DNA of 44,209 nucleotides from Acidobacteriaceae bacterium. Its GTDB lineage: Bacteria; Acidobacteriota; Terriglobia; Bryobacterales; Bryobacteraceae. How positions within the stretch are numbered: position 1 is the stretch's first letter; each line of letters begins with the position of its first letter. Below are positions 34,203-43,657 of the stretch, piece after piece. The notes beneath the pieces were generated by a model that saw only the letters and a list, made by a program, of their open reading frames with translations, was not told the DNA's origin and searched no databases. A program made the translations under genes and the position numbers. The stretch is taken from positions 1 through 44,209 of the forward strand of contig CAJCIT010000075.1 in assembly GCA_903970405.1 (NCBI GenBank), given 5' to 3'.

Positions 34203-34724
34203 CTACCCACCGGCCAGCAAGGCTTTGAGATTTGTCTCGATGTCGTCCTTGTCCACCACTTCGCCGCGGTAAGCGGCCGCTACTTTGCCCCGTTTGTCGA
34301 TGAGGAATGTGTCGGGCATGGTTTCGATCGCAAAGCGCTTCGCCGTTGCTTCGTCGCCGAGCAATATGGTGTACGGAATCGGATTGCCGGCAAGGAACGG
34401 CCGAAGAATCTTCCAACCTTCGTCATCCAGCGACACGCCAATCACGACCAGACCCTTGCCTTCGTATTCCTTAGAAAACTCAGCGAACCATGGGATCTCC
34501 TTCTTGCAGCCGCCACACCACGTGGCCCAAAAATCGAGCAGAACCACCTTACCGCGGTAATCCTCCAGTCGCACGCTTTTGCCTGCGCTGTCCGAAAGCG
34601 AAAAGCTTGGCGGCGGTTGGCGATTTTCCGGTGGTACCAACGGTACGCGAAGGCCCGGTTGATCGGCCGGGATGGCTGTGCCGGCCAGCATCAGCAGCAA
34701 TAATGCGGAAAGTCGAATGTTCAT
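34203..34724 (-). CDS. TlpA-like thiol-disulfide protein
   Basis: 173-residue exported thioredoxin-fold protein. The signal peptide is MNIRLSALLLLMLAGTAIPA. The active site is WATWCGGCKKEIPWF, and VIGVSLDDEGWKIL and ETMPDTFLIDKRGKVA complete the AhpC/TSA-TlpA fold. It probably reduces disulfides in the periplasm, for example for cytochrome c maturation. ATG 34724 was chosen; the open frame upstream overlaps the neighbouring gene. It follows the membrane protein gene by 25 bases, perhaps in the same transcript. Confidence 0.87.
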   Translation of the reverse strand: MNIRLSALLLLMLAGTAIPADQPGLRVPLVPPENRQPPPSFSLSDSAGKSVRLEDYRGKVVLLDFWATWCGGCKKEIPWFAEFSKEYEGKGLVVIGVSLDDEGWKILRPFLAGNPIPYTILLGDEATAKRFAIETMPDTFLIDKRGKVAAAYRGEVVDKDDIETNLKALLAGG

Positions 34725-34749
34725 GTGGTTCTTTTCACGTTGGGCGAAG

Positions 34750-35577
34750 TCAGACCGTTTGCAGTTGGGCATGCCGGCCGCGCCAAAAGGCGATGGCGCC
34801 CAGAATGCCGAATTGCCACAGGATCGCGGCGAAGGGAAACCAATGCGGATTCCAAACCATCCGGCTGTCCATCGATTCGCCCCGGCTCCAGACATCCAAG
34901 GCGAGGGCCGCGCGGCTCTCGCCAATCTGTGCGACGACAGTTAGCACGGCCAGCGTTAGCGCCGCCAAAATGGCGCGGCGGGCGCTGACTCCATGCGACC
35001 TCGATCCGTAGTAAATTCCGATGAGAAGAGGAATTAGAAGAAACACGACCTGCGGAATGAGCGACAAGACGATATCGGGCATCCCCCAAGTCAGCATGAT
35101 GGCAATAGGAAAAACGCACATCCAGAACAGGACCAAAAGTAGTGCTGGATGGACCCAGGCCAACCGGCGCGCTAACAAACCGAAAGCATACCCGCCGGCC
35201 CAGGCCCAGATGACCAGCAAGAGACAAAGGCAGACTATGTTCAGCTCATCTTCGAAAACAGGCAGCCCCACCTGGTAACGCGCCTTGTAATGCCAGAGTG
35301 CATGGATCTGAAGACCTACCGCGCCGAGCCATGGTTCACTGACACCGCGTCCTCCGAAAAGCAGCATAAAAGGCGCTGCCAAGCCTAGCGGGGCAGCCCA
35401 CGGCTGCCAATGCATCCAGGGCGCGGCGTAACGGCGGACGACGAGGCCGAGAAGTTCCACCACGGCTTGGCCTCCTGACTCGCCTGATTCCTGCAAGTCG
35501 CCGCGCGCGGCCTCTCCTTCGTTCACATCCAGAAGCCGGGATAACCCTTGGACGAACCACCAGCATAGGCGGCTCAT
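34750..35577 (-). CDS. PadR-coupled membrane protein
   Basis: 275-residue membrane protein. The cytoplasmic N-terminus WFVQGLSRLLDVNEGEAARG with DLQESGESGGQAVVELLGLVVRR is of a kind I associate with acidobacterial membrane proteins paired with PadR regulators. Seven or so helices follow. Start overlaps the padR stop (ATGA), so the two are translated together. The role is unknown; it has no ATPase or permease signature. Regulation through PadR is likely. Confidence 0.72.
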   Translation of the reverse strand: MSRLCWWFVQGLSRLLDVNEGEAARGDLQESGESGGQAVVELLGLVVRRYAAPWMHWQPWAAPLGLAAPFMLLFGGRGVSEPWLGAVGLQIHALWHYKARYQVGLPVFEDELNIVCLCLLLVIWAWAGGYAFGLLARRLAWVHPALLLVLFWMCVFPIAIMLTWGMPDIVLSLIPQVVFLLIPLLIGIYYGSRSHGVSARRAILAALTLAVLTVVAQIGESRAALALDVWSRGESMDSRMVWNPHWFPFAAILWQFGILGAIAFWRGRHAQLQTV

Positions 35578-35909
35578 GTGGCCCTCCCTGTGGTTTCGGC
35601 GTTTCTATCCCACGCCGCGCCTCGCGTGACGCGGGTGACGGCGTTGTAAAACTCGGTGGCGGCCTGCACGCCTTTGGAGGTGACGCGAACCATCCTCTTC
35701 GGGCGGCCGCCGCGTTCCGGCGTGGGATCGCCCATCCACGTTTTCACTAACCCCTTCTCTTCCAACCGTCCCAGCGTTGTGTAGAGGGCGCCGATGGAGC
35801 AACTGCGCCCGGTGGTTTCCGCAATTTCCAGGCGAATAGAGGCGCCATACGCGCCGTCTCCCAAGCGGGATGCGGTCGTTAACAGAAGATACTCGAACTC
35901 ACCTAACAT
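35574..35909 (-). CDS. PadR-family transcriptional regulator
   Basis: 111-residue winged-helix repressor. LGEFEYLLLTTASRLGDGAYG, TGRSCSIGALYTTLGRLEEKGLV and RGGRPKRMVRVTSKGVQAATEF are the family pattern. ATG 35909 lies 12 bases after a -10 box, so the mRNA probably starts a few bases before it. It is followed by the membrane protein gene in a 4-base overlap. It should repress its own promoter, where a palindrome overlaps the -10 box, until an unknown ligand binds. Confidence 0.85.
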   Translation of the reverse strand: MLGEFEYLLLTTASRLGDGAYGASIRLEIAETTGRSCSIGALYTTLGRLEEKGLVKTWMGDPTPERGGRPKRMVRVTSKGVQAATEFYNAVTRVTRGAAWDRNAETTGRAT

Positions 35910-35912
35910 GAT

Positions 35913-35950
35913 TACAACCACATTGTAGTGGTAATGGATGGGCTTGTCAA
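35913..35950 (-). promoter_or_regulatory. padR promoter with overlapping operator
   Basis: On the minus strand: TTGACA (35945-35950), 17-base spacer, TACAAT (35922-35927). The palindrome TACAA-TGTGG-TTGTA (35913-35927) overlaps the -10 box. The TGA of the upstream xylanase gene is inside the -35 box. Confidence 0.75.
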
Positions 35951-37086
35951 TGGCCGCCTGAGGCCGTCGCCACCACCCGTGCAAAGGCAGGCTTGGGATT
36001 GCCGGCGCGATCGAAGAGCAGAGGATAATTGGTCCGTCCTCTGACAGGCCAGTTGTTCAGCCAGGAATCGCCGTCATTAACGCCCCAAAAGGTCACGCGC
36101 TCCAGAACGTCGTGGTGTTTCACAAACACGCTGAAGAGGTCCGCATAGCGCTGGGCCAGCGCCTGCTGCACGGCATCAGGGAGCCCGTTGGGATAAGGGT
36201 TCAGGGCGGGGTTCGCGGCGACGCGCAGACTCACCTCAGCGCCATTCGTGGGATCGACCGAAGGGAGAATATTAACATCGAGTTCAGTAATCATCACCTT
36301 CAGCCCGAGGCTGCCCAGCTCAGAAAGCGTCAAGTCTTCCTGCTGAGCCGAAGGCGAGTCCATGCTCACGTGAGTCTGTGAACCTATGCCGGTAATGTGG
36401 ACGTGGGCAGCTTGGAGTTTCTTCACCAGCGCGATCGCCCCCCGCCGCTTGGCATCGTTTTCCAGCGAATAGTCGTTGTAGTAAAGTTCAGCGGCTGGGT
36501 CCGCCTCATGGGCAAAGCGAAATGCCTCGATGAGATAGTCCTCACCGATGATTTTCAACCACCGCGTCTGCCGCAGCGAACCGTCTTCAGCCAAAGCTTC
36601 GTTGACCACGTCCCAGCCTTTGATGCGCCCCTTGTAGCGGCCGACCACCGTTTGGATGTGGTCGTGCAGCCTCTGGAGCAAGGCGTCCCGCGAGAGAGGA
36701 GTCCCCTTGCTGTCCTCGAAAACCCACTTCGGCGTCTGCTGGTGCCAGACCAGATTGTGGCCAATGACGAACATCCCGTTCTTCTCGCCGAACTCCACAT
36801 AACGATCGGCAGGGCCGAAATTGTATCTATCGGGCTCCGGGTGAACGCTTTCCCACTTCAACACATTCTCGGGACTGGTGCTGTTGAACTGTTTCTTCAC
36901 TAATGCGGCCTCGGCGGCGTTTCGCTCAGTGAATTGCGATTCGTTCAAAGCCGTCCCGATGAGGAACATTCCCTTGAACACGTCTTTGAGGGCCGGTTGG
37001 GTTGTAACGCTCCCCGGTTGTGCGATCAGGTAACTGGCCGCGGCACACAAACCGCCGGCTAAGCCGAGATAAGACTTTCGTTTCAT
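35947..37086 (-). CDS. GH10 endo-1,4-beta-xylanase
   Basis: 379-residue secreted xylanase. A signal peptide of about 25 residues is followed by one GH10 barrel. Acid/base E163 is in GWDVVNEALAE and nucleophile E268 in VMITELDVN. HNLVWHQQTPKWVF and VTFWGVNDGDSWLN are further family motifs. It cuts internal xylan bonds. GAAGGAAGGA lies before the start. It is the third gene of the operon, 18 bases after the transporter. Its stop is inside the padR -35 box. Confidence 0.93.
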   Translation of the reverse strand: MKRKSYLGLAGGLCAAASYLIAQPGSVTTQPALKDVFKGMFLIGTALNESQFTERNAAEAALVKKQFNSTSPENVLKWESVHPEPDRYNFGPADRYVEFGEKNGMFVIGHNLVWHQQTPKWVFEDSKGTPLSRDALLQRLHDHIQTVVGRYKGRIKGWDVVNEALAEDGSLRQTRWLKIIGEDYLIEAFRFAHEADPAAELYYNDYSLENDAKRRGAIALVKKLQAAHVHITGIGSQTHVSMDSPSAQQEDLTLSELGSLGLKVMITELDVNILPSVDPTNGAEVSLRVAANPALNPYPNGLPDAVQQALAQRYADLFSVFVKHHDVLERVTFWGVNDGDSWLNNWPVRGRTNYPLLFDRAGNPKPAFARVVATASGGH

Positions 37087-37104
37087 AATCCTTCCTTCGT
37101 AAAC

Positions 37105-38613
37105 TTAGGCAGCCGCAGCTTTCAGCCGCCGCTCGGCAAGTTCCGCCGCCATTTCGATAGTTGCGCGTTTGTTGAGCTTGTAGACCAGTAACAAAATGGA
37201 GCAAATGCCAAAAAGAATTCCAACAACGATGCCGGTGGCGGCACGGAAGCCGGCCACTGCCTCAGCGGCATCCGGTAACTTCGTGTCGTAATTGAACAGG
37301 CCGGCCATGATCCAGAGAAACGACGCGGAGCCGAGAGCCAATCCGGCTTTGAGCATAAAGCCAATGGTGGCGAAGACCATGCCGGTGAAACGACGGCCGG
37401 TCTTCCATTCCGAGTAATCCGCCACATCGGCATACATCGCCCAGATGAGCGGTACCGTGGGTGCGTAAACGATAGCACCGGCAATAGAGAGAACAACCAT
37501 CCCATTTACGTCTGTCGGTTTCAGGAGATAAAACACGAAGGCATTAATCGCCGACAGCCCGAAGCCGGCCACGCCGACCGCTTTCTTGCCAAACCGCCTC
37601 GCGAAGGAGGCCGAGAGCATGATTACCGTGATGGTGGTGAATGTCACCAGCATGTTGACAATGCTGTTGAACACGTCGGCCACGTTGGTTGCGGCAAGGT
37701 TGGATTTATCGCCGTGAACGATGTAACCGAGCCATTCCAGCAAACCGCCCGGACCGGCCGCGCCGGGCGCGAGCGCGGGCGCAGTCAAGCCGGCGGAATG
37801 AACCCAATCGAACATCGCGGCTTTGTCAGCGTAATGATGATAGTAATTGTAAGTTGCCCCGCCCCGAAAGGAGAGAACACCAAAGTGAAAAAGGGTCATC
37901 AGCGCCATGATTCGCCACGGAACATTCTTAAGAAGGTCGCCGAAATCCTGTTTCGGGGAGGATTTCACTTCTTTCAAGGGTTGGACACGCTCGCGCGTGG
38001 TGAGGAAAGTGGTCATGAACAGGATGAGGCACAACCCCGCCCACACAGTCATCGTCATTTGCCAGCCGTAAGCGCGATCATGATTCAAAGCGAACTTTGC
38101 AACTAAAGGCAATGTGAATCCGCCGACAATGAATTGTGCTATGTTCACAGCCACAAAGCGGTAGGAGTTCAGCTGCGCGCGTTCATTCAAATCCGCCGTC
38201 ATGACGCCGCCGAGAGCCGAGTAGGGCATGTTGTTCATTGAATAAAGCGTCATCAACAGGGAATTGGTGATGGCGGCATAGGCGATCAGCGCGGGTATGC
38301 TCCAACCCTTGGGCGTGGTGTAGGCCAGCACCATGACAACCGCCCAGGGGATGGCTGTCCACAGCACCCACGGACGGAATCTGCCCCAACGGGTGCGGGT
38401 GCGGTCGGCCAGCACACCCATCACGGGATCGAAAATGGCGTCCCAAAATCGCGGCCAGAGGAGAATGGCGGCGGCTGCGCTCGCGGTGAGGCCAAAGACG
38501 TCGGTGTAGAAGTTCAACTGAAAGAGGATCATCGACATGAAGACGAAATTGGCGGCAGCGTCGGCGGCGCTGTAACCAGCCTTTTCAGTGAACGAGAGCT
38601 TCTGGTTAGTCAT
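37105..38613 (-). CDS. GPH-family sugar:cation symporter
   Basis: 502-residue transporter with about 12 helices. LTASAAAAILLWPRFWDAIF followed by DPVMGVLADRTRTRWGRFRPW is the N-terminal MelB-like signature with the Asp of the cation site. ALMTLFHFGVLSFRGGATYNYY and YADVADYSEWKTGRRFTGM are other typical parts. It likely imports xylo-oligosaccharides with sodium or protons, from its neighbours. It starts 3 bases after GH3 and ends 18 before the xylanase. Confidence 0.9.
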   Translation of the reverse strand: MTNQKLSFTEKAGYSAADAAANFVFMSMILFQLNFYTDVFGLTASAAAAILLWPRFWDAIFDPVMGVLADRTRTRWGRFRPWVLWTAIPWAVVMVLAYTTPKGWSIPALIAYAAITNSLLMTLYSMNNMPYSALGGVMTADLNERAQLNSYRFVAVNIAQFIVGGFTLPLVAKFALNHDRAYGWQMTMTVWAGLCLILFMTTFLTTRERVQPLKEVKSSPKQDFGDLLKNVPWRIMALMTLFHFGVLSFRGGATYNYYHHYADKAAMFDWVHSAGLTAPALAPGAAGPGGLLEWLGYIVHGDKSNLAATNVADVFNSIVNMLVTFTTITVIMLSASFARRFGKKAVGVAGFGLSAINAFVFYLLKPTDVNGMVVLSIAGAIVYAPTVPLIWAMYADVADYSEWKTGRRFTGMVFATIGFMLKAGLALGSASFLWIMAGLFNYDTKLPDAAEAVAGFRAATGIVVGILFGICSILLLVYKLNKRATIEMAAELAERRLKAAAA

Positions 38614-38616
38614 AGC

Positions 38617-40962
38617 TTACGATGCGCGCGCCTGACTTGATTTCGTGACTGTCAAAACTGTCTTCAGTAAATCAGAATCGCGGGACGAGTTACCGACCAT
38701 GATTTCAAATTCGCCAGGCTCGACGGCGTATTTCATATTCACGTCGTAGAAGGCCAGCAATTCGGGTGTAATGTCGAGTGCGACGGTCCGTGTTTCGCCG
38801 GGAAGAAGCTCCACCTTCTTGAATCCCTTCAGCTCCTTCACGGGCCTGGTCACAGAACTCACGGAATCGCGGATATACATTTGCACAACCTCCGAGCCGG
38901 CCCGTTTACCCGCATTTGTCACGTCCACCAGAACTTGAGTTGAGCCGTTGGGCCCGATCCTGCTCTTGAGAAGCCGGACGTTCTGGAAAGCGAAAGACGT
39001 ATAACTCAAGCCGAAGCCGAACGCATAGAGCGGCGAGGCGTCATCCCACAGAAAGCCGCGCCGCGCCGACGGTTTGTAGTTATAGAAAGAAGGTAACTGC
39101 CCAACGGAGCGCGGTATTGAGATGGGCAGCTTGCCGCCGGGATTGCGGTCGCCGAACAAGACCTCGGCGACGGCGCGTCCACACTCCTGTCCCAGATACC
39201 AACATTCGAAGATCGCGGGCACGGTTTGAGCAACATGGTTGATGGAAAGCGGGCGGCCATTGAAGATGAGAGCAATCACCGGTTTGCCGGTGGACGTCAT
39301 AGCGCTGACGAGTTCATCCTGCCTGCCGATCAAATCGAGACTGGTGCGGTCGCCCATGTGGGTCCGCGACCAGGCTTCGCGCGACGTCTGCTCATTACCG
39401 CCGATGGCCAGGACAATGACGTCGGCCTTCTTCGCCACCTTCACGGCTTCGGCAATCTGCCGGCGGTCCTCCGCCGGGTCTGAGGGAATCACTTCGTCCT
39501 GCTGCCACGAACCGCCAACGGTAATCTTGCATCCCTCGGCGTGGAGCACCTTCACCCGGTTGCCGGCCTTCTCTCTAATACCGTCCAGCACCGTGACGTT
39601 GTGCTTGGGCAACCCGCTGTAACCGCCCAGTAAAGGCCGGTTCGCGTTCGGACCGATCACGGCGATAGTCTTGAGGTTCGAAAGGTCAAGCGGGACAATG
39701 CCGTTTTCGTTCTTCAGCAGCGTGATGGTTTCCGCGGCCGCCTGCAGAGCGAGTTCGCGATGAGCGTCGCAGCCGACCACGCCCTCTGCTTCGGCGGGAT
39801 CCACATACGGATCGTCGAACAAACCCATCTGGAATTTCCAGAAGAGCATGGGCGCGACAAGATCATCGAGCTGTTTCTCCTTCAGCACGCCTTTCTTGAC
39901 CAGCTCAACCAGGTGGAGGTAACAATCGGGATCGGGAAACTCAATGTTCACCCCCGCCTCGACGGCCAGCCGGCATGCTTCCTTCTTGTCCTTGGCGACA
40001 TTGTGTCCATGCGAGTCCGGCCGATGACTAAGTTCCCAAATGGCGAAGTAATCCGAAACGACAAAGCCTTTGAACGCCCATTCCTTCCGGAGAACGTCGC
40101 GCAACAACCAGCGGCTGGCGTGCGATGGCACGCCGTCGATCTCGTTATAGCTGGCCATCACGCTGATGGCGCCGCCCTTTGCAAGGCAGTCTTTGAAGGG
40201 GTGCAGGAAGGTCTCGCGCAGGACGCGCTCAGAAACGTTGACCGGCCCGCAGTTCTGGCCTGACTCGGGCTGGCCGTGGGCGGCGAAGTGTTTCAGCGTG
40301 GCAATCACGCGCTTCTTGTCTTTAAAGGACGCATCGCCTTGAAAGCCGCGCACAGCGGCGATGCCCAATTGCGTGTTGAGGAACGGGTCCTCGCCGTAGG
40401 TCTCCTCGACGCGCCCCCAGCGCGGATCGCGAGCCACGTCCACCACCGGCGTGAGCGCATGGTGCGCCCCGCGGATGCGGGTTTCGTGGGCGGTCATGGT
40501 AAACAGCGCCTCCACTAGTTCTGGATTGAATGTCGCGCCAAGCCCAATGGGCTGCGGGAAACTGGTGCCGTCCAGAGCGGCGTGGCCGTGCAAACACTCC
40601 TCGTGAAACATCACCGGGATTCCGAGCCGGGAGGATTCAAGGAAGAATTTCTGGATGGCATTGGTCAGTTCGGCCATCTGTTTCGCGGTACGGCCCATCC
40701 ACGGTGTGGCCGGTGCGGCGCCTGCGTCACTGGGACGGCCCACCTGTCCGAGGCCGTGACCCTTCTTGAAAGCGGCTTTCGCCTTGGCTATATCGAAGTT
40801 GCCGTCGGCATCGACAAGTTTGGCGCCTTTCTCCAGCCATATGCACATCATCTGCGCGGCCTTTTCGTCCAGGGTCATGCGGCCCAGCAGATCCTTGACG
40901 CGCTTCTCCGCGGCGGCGGACGCGTTCTTATAAAGAGGACTCTTTGAGTTCGTTGCTTTCAT
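38617..40962 (-). CDS. Cytoplasmic GH3 beta-xylosidase/glucosidase
   Basis: 781-residue GH3 with no signal peptide (MKATNSKSPLYKNASAAAEK). YGEDPFLNTQLG and LKHFAAHGQPESG lead to the nucleophile D304 in GFVVSDYFAI. The second domain and fibronectin-like C-terminus (TNAGKRAGSEVVQMYIRD) are present. It probably hydrolyses imported xylo-oligosaccharides to xylose. It leads the operon, followed by the transporter and the xylanase. No ribosome site stands out before ATG 40962. Confidence 0.9.
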   Translation of the reverse strand: MKATNSKSPLYKNASAAAEKRVKDLLGRMTLDEKAAQMMCIWLEKGAKLVDADGNFDIAKAKAAFKKGHGLGQVGRPSDAGAAPATPWMGRTAKQMAELTNAIQKFFLESSRLGIPVMFHEECLHGHAALDGTSFPQPIGLGATFNPELVEALFTMTAHETRIRGAHHALTPVVDVARDPRWGRVEETYGEDPFLNTQLGIAAVRGFQGDASFKDKKRVIATLKHFAAHGQPESGQNCGPVNVSERVLRETFLHPFKDCLAKGGAISVMASYNEIDGVPSHASRWLLRDVLRKEWAFKGFVVSDYFAIWELSHRPDSHGHNVAKDKKEACRLAVEAGVNIEFPDPDCYLHLVELVKKGVLKEKQLDDLVAPMLFWKFQMGLFDDPYVDPAEAEGVVGCDAHRELALQAAAETITLLKNENGIVPLDLSNLKTIAVIGPNANRPLLGGYSGLPKHNVTVLDGIREKAGNRVKVLHAEGCKITVGGSWQQDEVIPSDPAEDRRQIAEAVKVAKKADVIVLAIGGNEQTSREAWSRTHMGDRTSLDLIGRQDELVSAMTSTGKPVIALIFNGRPLSINHVAQTVPAIFECWYLGQECGRAVAEVLFGDRNPGGKLPISIPRSVGQLPSFYNYKPSARRGFLWDDASPLYAFGFGLSYTSFAFQNVRLLKSRIGPNGSTQVLVDVTNAGKRAGSEVVQMYIRDSVSSVTRPVKELKGFKKVELLPGETRTVALDITPELLAFYDVNMKYAVEPGEFEIMVGNSSRDSDLLKTVLTVTKSSQARAS

Positions 40963-41050
40963 GTGAGCATTCGGCGTGTTCGAGCCGATCGTGACGCACC
41001 ATACTACAACGGAGCCAGAGCCGGCGGCCTTGTTACCCGCGGACAGGAAT

Positions 41051-41112
41051 GTGACCTGCTGTCACGCGCTTCCTGACGAGCGGTTCAGAGGGGTCTCCGG
41101 CATTTTGCCGGA
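41051..41112. promoter_or_regulatory. Palindrome and hairpin in the GH3-galE gap
   Basis: GTGAC-ctgct-GTCAC (41051-41065) is a perfect 5-bp inverted repeat. TCCGGCA-ttt-TGCCGGA (41096-41112) is a hairpin. They lie between divergent genes and could regulate the xylan operon or galE. No clear promoter was found here. Confidence 0.35.
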
Positions 41113-41202
41113 TTGAACGCTACTTCTTCTGGGCGCCACGGCGCTTCTGCGCCAGACCACGCGCGTCACCCGGGCGGTATCGGGGCCTCTACACTGATAG
41201 GC

Positions 41203-42180
41203 GTGGCTCTCATACTCGTCACCGGCGGCGCCGGATACATCGGCTCACACACTGTCTATTTTCTTCGCCAGCGCGGCCATGAAGTCGCGGTGGTTGACAA
41301 TCTCTCGCGCGGACGCGCCAAGAGCGTTCCGGATGGCCTGCTTCACCAACTGGATCTCCGGGACGCCGCGGGTCTGACGGCGCTGCTGCAATCGCGGCCC
41401 TTTGACGCCGTCATCCATTTCGCGGCCTTCATCGCGGTGGGCGAATCCACGAAGCTCCCCGAGCTGTACTTCAGCAACAATGTCGCCAGTTCCATCTCGT
41501 TGTTTGAGGCCATGCTGAAAGCTGGAGTGAAGCGCGTGGTCTTCTCATCGACGGCCGCCGCTTACGGGATTCCCACGCATGTCCCGATCATTGAAACCCA
41601 GCCCTCTCAGCCCATCAATCCCTACGGCGAAACCAAAGTCATGGTGGAGCGCATACTGGAAACCCTGGACCTGCACCGCGAGTTCCGCAGTGTGTGCTTA
41701 CGGTACTTCAACGCGTGCGGTTCCGAGCCGGCCGCCGGCTTGGGCGAGTGCCATGAGCCGGAGACCCACTTGATTCCGCTCATCCTACGCGCGGTGCGGA
41801 CGGGTCAACCGGTGACGTTGTTCGGTGACGATTATCCGACGCCCGATGGCACCTGTATTCGCGATTACATTCACGTGAGCGATCTGGCGGAGGCGCACAT
41901 CAATTCGGTGGAGCATCTGCTGCGCGGCGGCGAATCGCAGGTCTTCAATGTCGGCACGGGTCACGGACACTCGGTGAAGGAAGTAGTCGCCGCGGTGGAG
42001 CGGGTAACGGGGAAAAAGGTTCCGGTTACCCTTGGGCCGCGACGCGACGGCGACCCGCCGAGCCTGGTGGCCGACTCCACCAAACTGCAGATCACGCTAG
42101 GGTGGAAACCCACGCGCGCGGATCTGGACCGGATCGTCAGCGACGCCTGGGACTTCGCCCAGCATGGGACGTGCGCGTAG
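41203..42180 (+). CDS. galE: UDP-glucose 4-epimerase
   Basis: 325-residue SDR enzyme that interconverts UDP-glucose and UDP-galactose. NAD-binding ALILVTGGAGYIGSHTVY is at the start; FSSTAAAYG and NPYGETK give the Ser and Tyr-Lys of catalysis; FGDDYPTPDGTCIRDYIHV is the UDP-sugar region. GTG 41203 gives the best N-terminus; upstream in-frame residues are unlike the family. It ends 15 bases from the convergent flavoprotein gene. Confidence 0.92.
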   Translation: MALILVTGGAGYIGSHTVYFLRQRGHEVAVVDNLSRGRAKSVPDGLLHQLDLRDAAGLTALLQSRPFDAVIHFAAFIAVGESTKLPELYFSNNVASSISLFEAMLKAGVKRVVFSSTAAAYGIPTHVPIIETQPSQPINPYGETKVMVERILETLDLHREFRSVCLRYFNACGSEPAAGLGECHEPETHLIPLILRAVRTGQPVTLFGDDYPTPDGTCIRDYIHVSDLAEAHINSVEHLLRGGESQVFNVGTGHGHSVKEVVAAVERVTGKKVPVTLGPRRDGDPPSLVADSTKLQITLGWKPTRADLDRIVSDAWDFAQHGTCA

Positions 42181-42195
42181 CGTCCCCGCCTTCGA

Positions 42196-43587
42196 TCACG
42201 AGTCGAAATGCGTGAAGAGGTTGTTGAGGGACTCGGCGAGCGTAGGGTGGGCAAAGACGGCATCGCGCAAAACTGTGTAGGGCAGTTTGCCCATCATTGC
42301 CAATTGCAACATCGACATAATTTCTCCACCCTCAACTCCAAGCACCGCCGCGCCAAGAATTTGACCGTCGACACCATCGACAATCGCCTTCATGAATCCC
42401 CGGCTTTCGTCCACCTCCACAGCGCGAGCGACGTAAGTCATGGGCATCTTCGCGACGCGAATATGCCTGTTTTGCGCGCGAGCTTGGGCTTCAGTCAGCC
42501 CGATACGGCCGAGCTGCGGATCGATGTAAAGGGTGTAGGGAACCAGCCGCCCCTCAGTAGTGGCGTTTCCCCTCTCCATCAGGTTCGTACGAATGATCCG
42601 GAAGTCGTCGTAGGAAATGTGAGTGAAGGCCGGTCCGCCTTTAATGTCCCCCAACGCGAAGATCCCCGCTACGCTGGTCTCCAATTTCTCGTTCACCTGG
42701 ATAAAGCCGCGGCCGTCCAGTGCGATGCCCGCGGCGGAAACGTTCAGCCCATCCGTGTTGGGAACCCGGCCGGTGCCAACAAGCAAGTGGGACCCCGTGA
42801 GGACGCGGCATTCGTTGCCAGTGCAGACAGTGAGATGGATCTCCGCGCCTGTTTGAGTGACGCGCTCCGCCGTCGCGTTCATCACCAGCTCAATGCCGTC
42901 CTGGTTCAGGATGGCGGCCACTTCGGCAGCCACGTCGACATCTTCGTGCCTCAGCATCCTCCCAGCGGAGTCCACGATGGTTACGCGGCTGCCGAAGCGG
43001 CGGAACATTTGGCCGAACTCCAGACCGACATAGCCGCCTCCCAGTATCGTCAGGTGTTCCGGCACGCTATCGAGTTCCATGATGGAAGTGCTGTTGAGAA
43101 AGGGCACGTCTTTCAAGCCGTCCAGCTCCGGCACGGACGGCCGCGCACCGGCGTTGATGAAGATTTGCTCGCTGGTCAGCACGCGCTGGCCGCCGCCGTT
43201 CAGGCGAACCAGCACGGATTTCGGGCCGGTGAAACTGGCTTCGCCAAGAATCAAATCCAGATTCCGCGTTTTTTCAAGGCGTGCCTGACTGCCATTCCGA
43301 AAACTGTCGACGATATCGCGCTTGCGCTGCCGGACGCGTTCCATGTCGAGGCGGATGTCTCCGGTGTGAACGCCGTATCCGGCGCCCCGCCGCGCCAGAG
43401 AAGCGACTTTGGCACTGGCCACCATGGTTTTCGTCGGGGTGCAGCCCTCGTTGATGCAGGTTCCGCCCACATGAGTGCGTTCTATCAGCGCCGTTCGAAG
43501 GCCGGCGCCCGCCAGCGCCATGGACAACGGAGTTCCGCCCTGGCCAGAACCGATAATGATCGCTTGGTATTGATTGGACCCATCCAT
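42196..43587 (-). CDS. MerA-like pyridine nucleotide-disulfide oxidoreductase
   Basis: 463-residue FAD enzyme. [20 protein letters not shown] binds FAD. The redox site is [14 protein letters not shown] (CxxxxC). [17 protein letters not shown] is the NAD(P) fold. The C-terminal ends [17 protein letters not shown] with the catalytic-type His but lacks the terminal Cys pair of real mercuric reductases, so mercury reduction is doubtful. ATG 43587 has AAGGAG 7 bases upstream. The frame is open upstream to 43911 through repeat-derived DNA, which is not part of the protein. Confidence 0.88.
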   Translation of the reverse strand: MDGSNQYQAIIIGSGQGGTPLSMALAGAGLRTALIERTHVGGTCINEGCTPTKTMVASAKVASLARRGAGYGVHTGDIRLDMERVRQRKRDIVDSFRNGSQARLEKTRNLDLILGEASFTGPKSVLVRLNGGGQRVLTSEQIFINAGARPSVPELDGLKDVPFLNSTSIMELDSVPEHLTILGGGYVGLEFGQMFRRFGSRVTIVDSAGRMLRHEDVDVAAEVAAILNQDGIELVMNATAERVTQTGAEIHLTVCTGNECRVLTGSHLLVGTGRVPNTDGLNVSAAGIALDGRGFIQVNEKLETSVAGIFALGDIKGGPAFTHISYDDFRIIRTNLMERGNATTEGRLVPYTLYIDPQLGRIGLTEAQARAQNRHIRVAKMPMTYVARAVEVDESRGFMKAIVDGVDGQILGAAVLGVEGGEIMSMLQLAMMGKLPYTVLRDAVFAHPTLAESLNNLFTHFDS

Positions 43588-43601
43588 TGGGAAACTCCTT
43601 G

Positions 43602-43623
43602 GGGGGAACTTCGGGGGAACTTC
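43602..43623. repeat. 11-bp tandem duplication
   Basis: GGGGGAACTTC occurs twice in tandem (43602-43612 and 43613-43623), just upstream of the flavoprotein ribosome site. Confidence 0.8.
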
Positions 43624-43624
43624 A

Positions 43625-43641
43625 GGGACGGAGAGACATGG
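43625..43641. repeat. Direct repeat C, copy 1
   Basis: GGGACGGAGAGACATGG matches 43916-43932 with one difference (C/T). The two copies bracket the left RAYT remnant. Confidence 0.75.
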
Positions 43642-43651
43642 TACGAGGTTG

Positions 43652-43657
43652 ATTATA
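43652..43657 (-). promoter_or_regulatory. -10 box for the flavoprotein gene
   Basis: Minus-strand TATAAT lies 64 bases before ATG 43587. No good -35 is present at 16-18 bases, so it is a tentative site. Confidence 0.35.
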
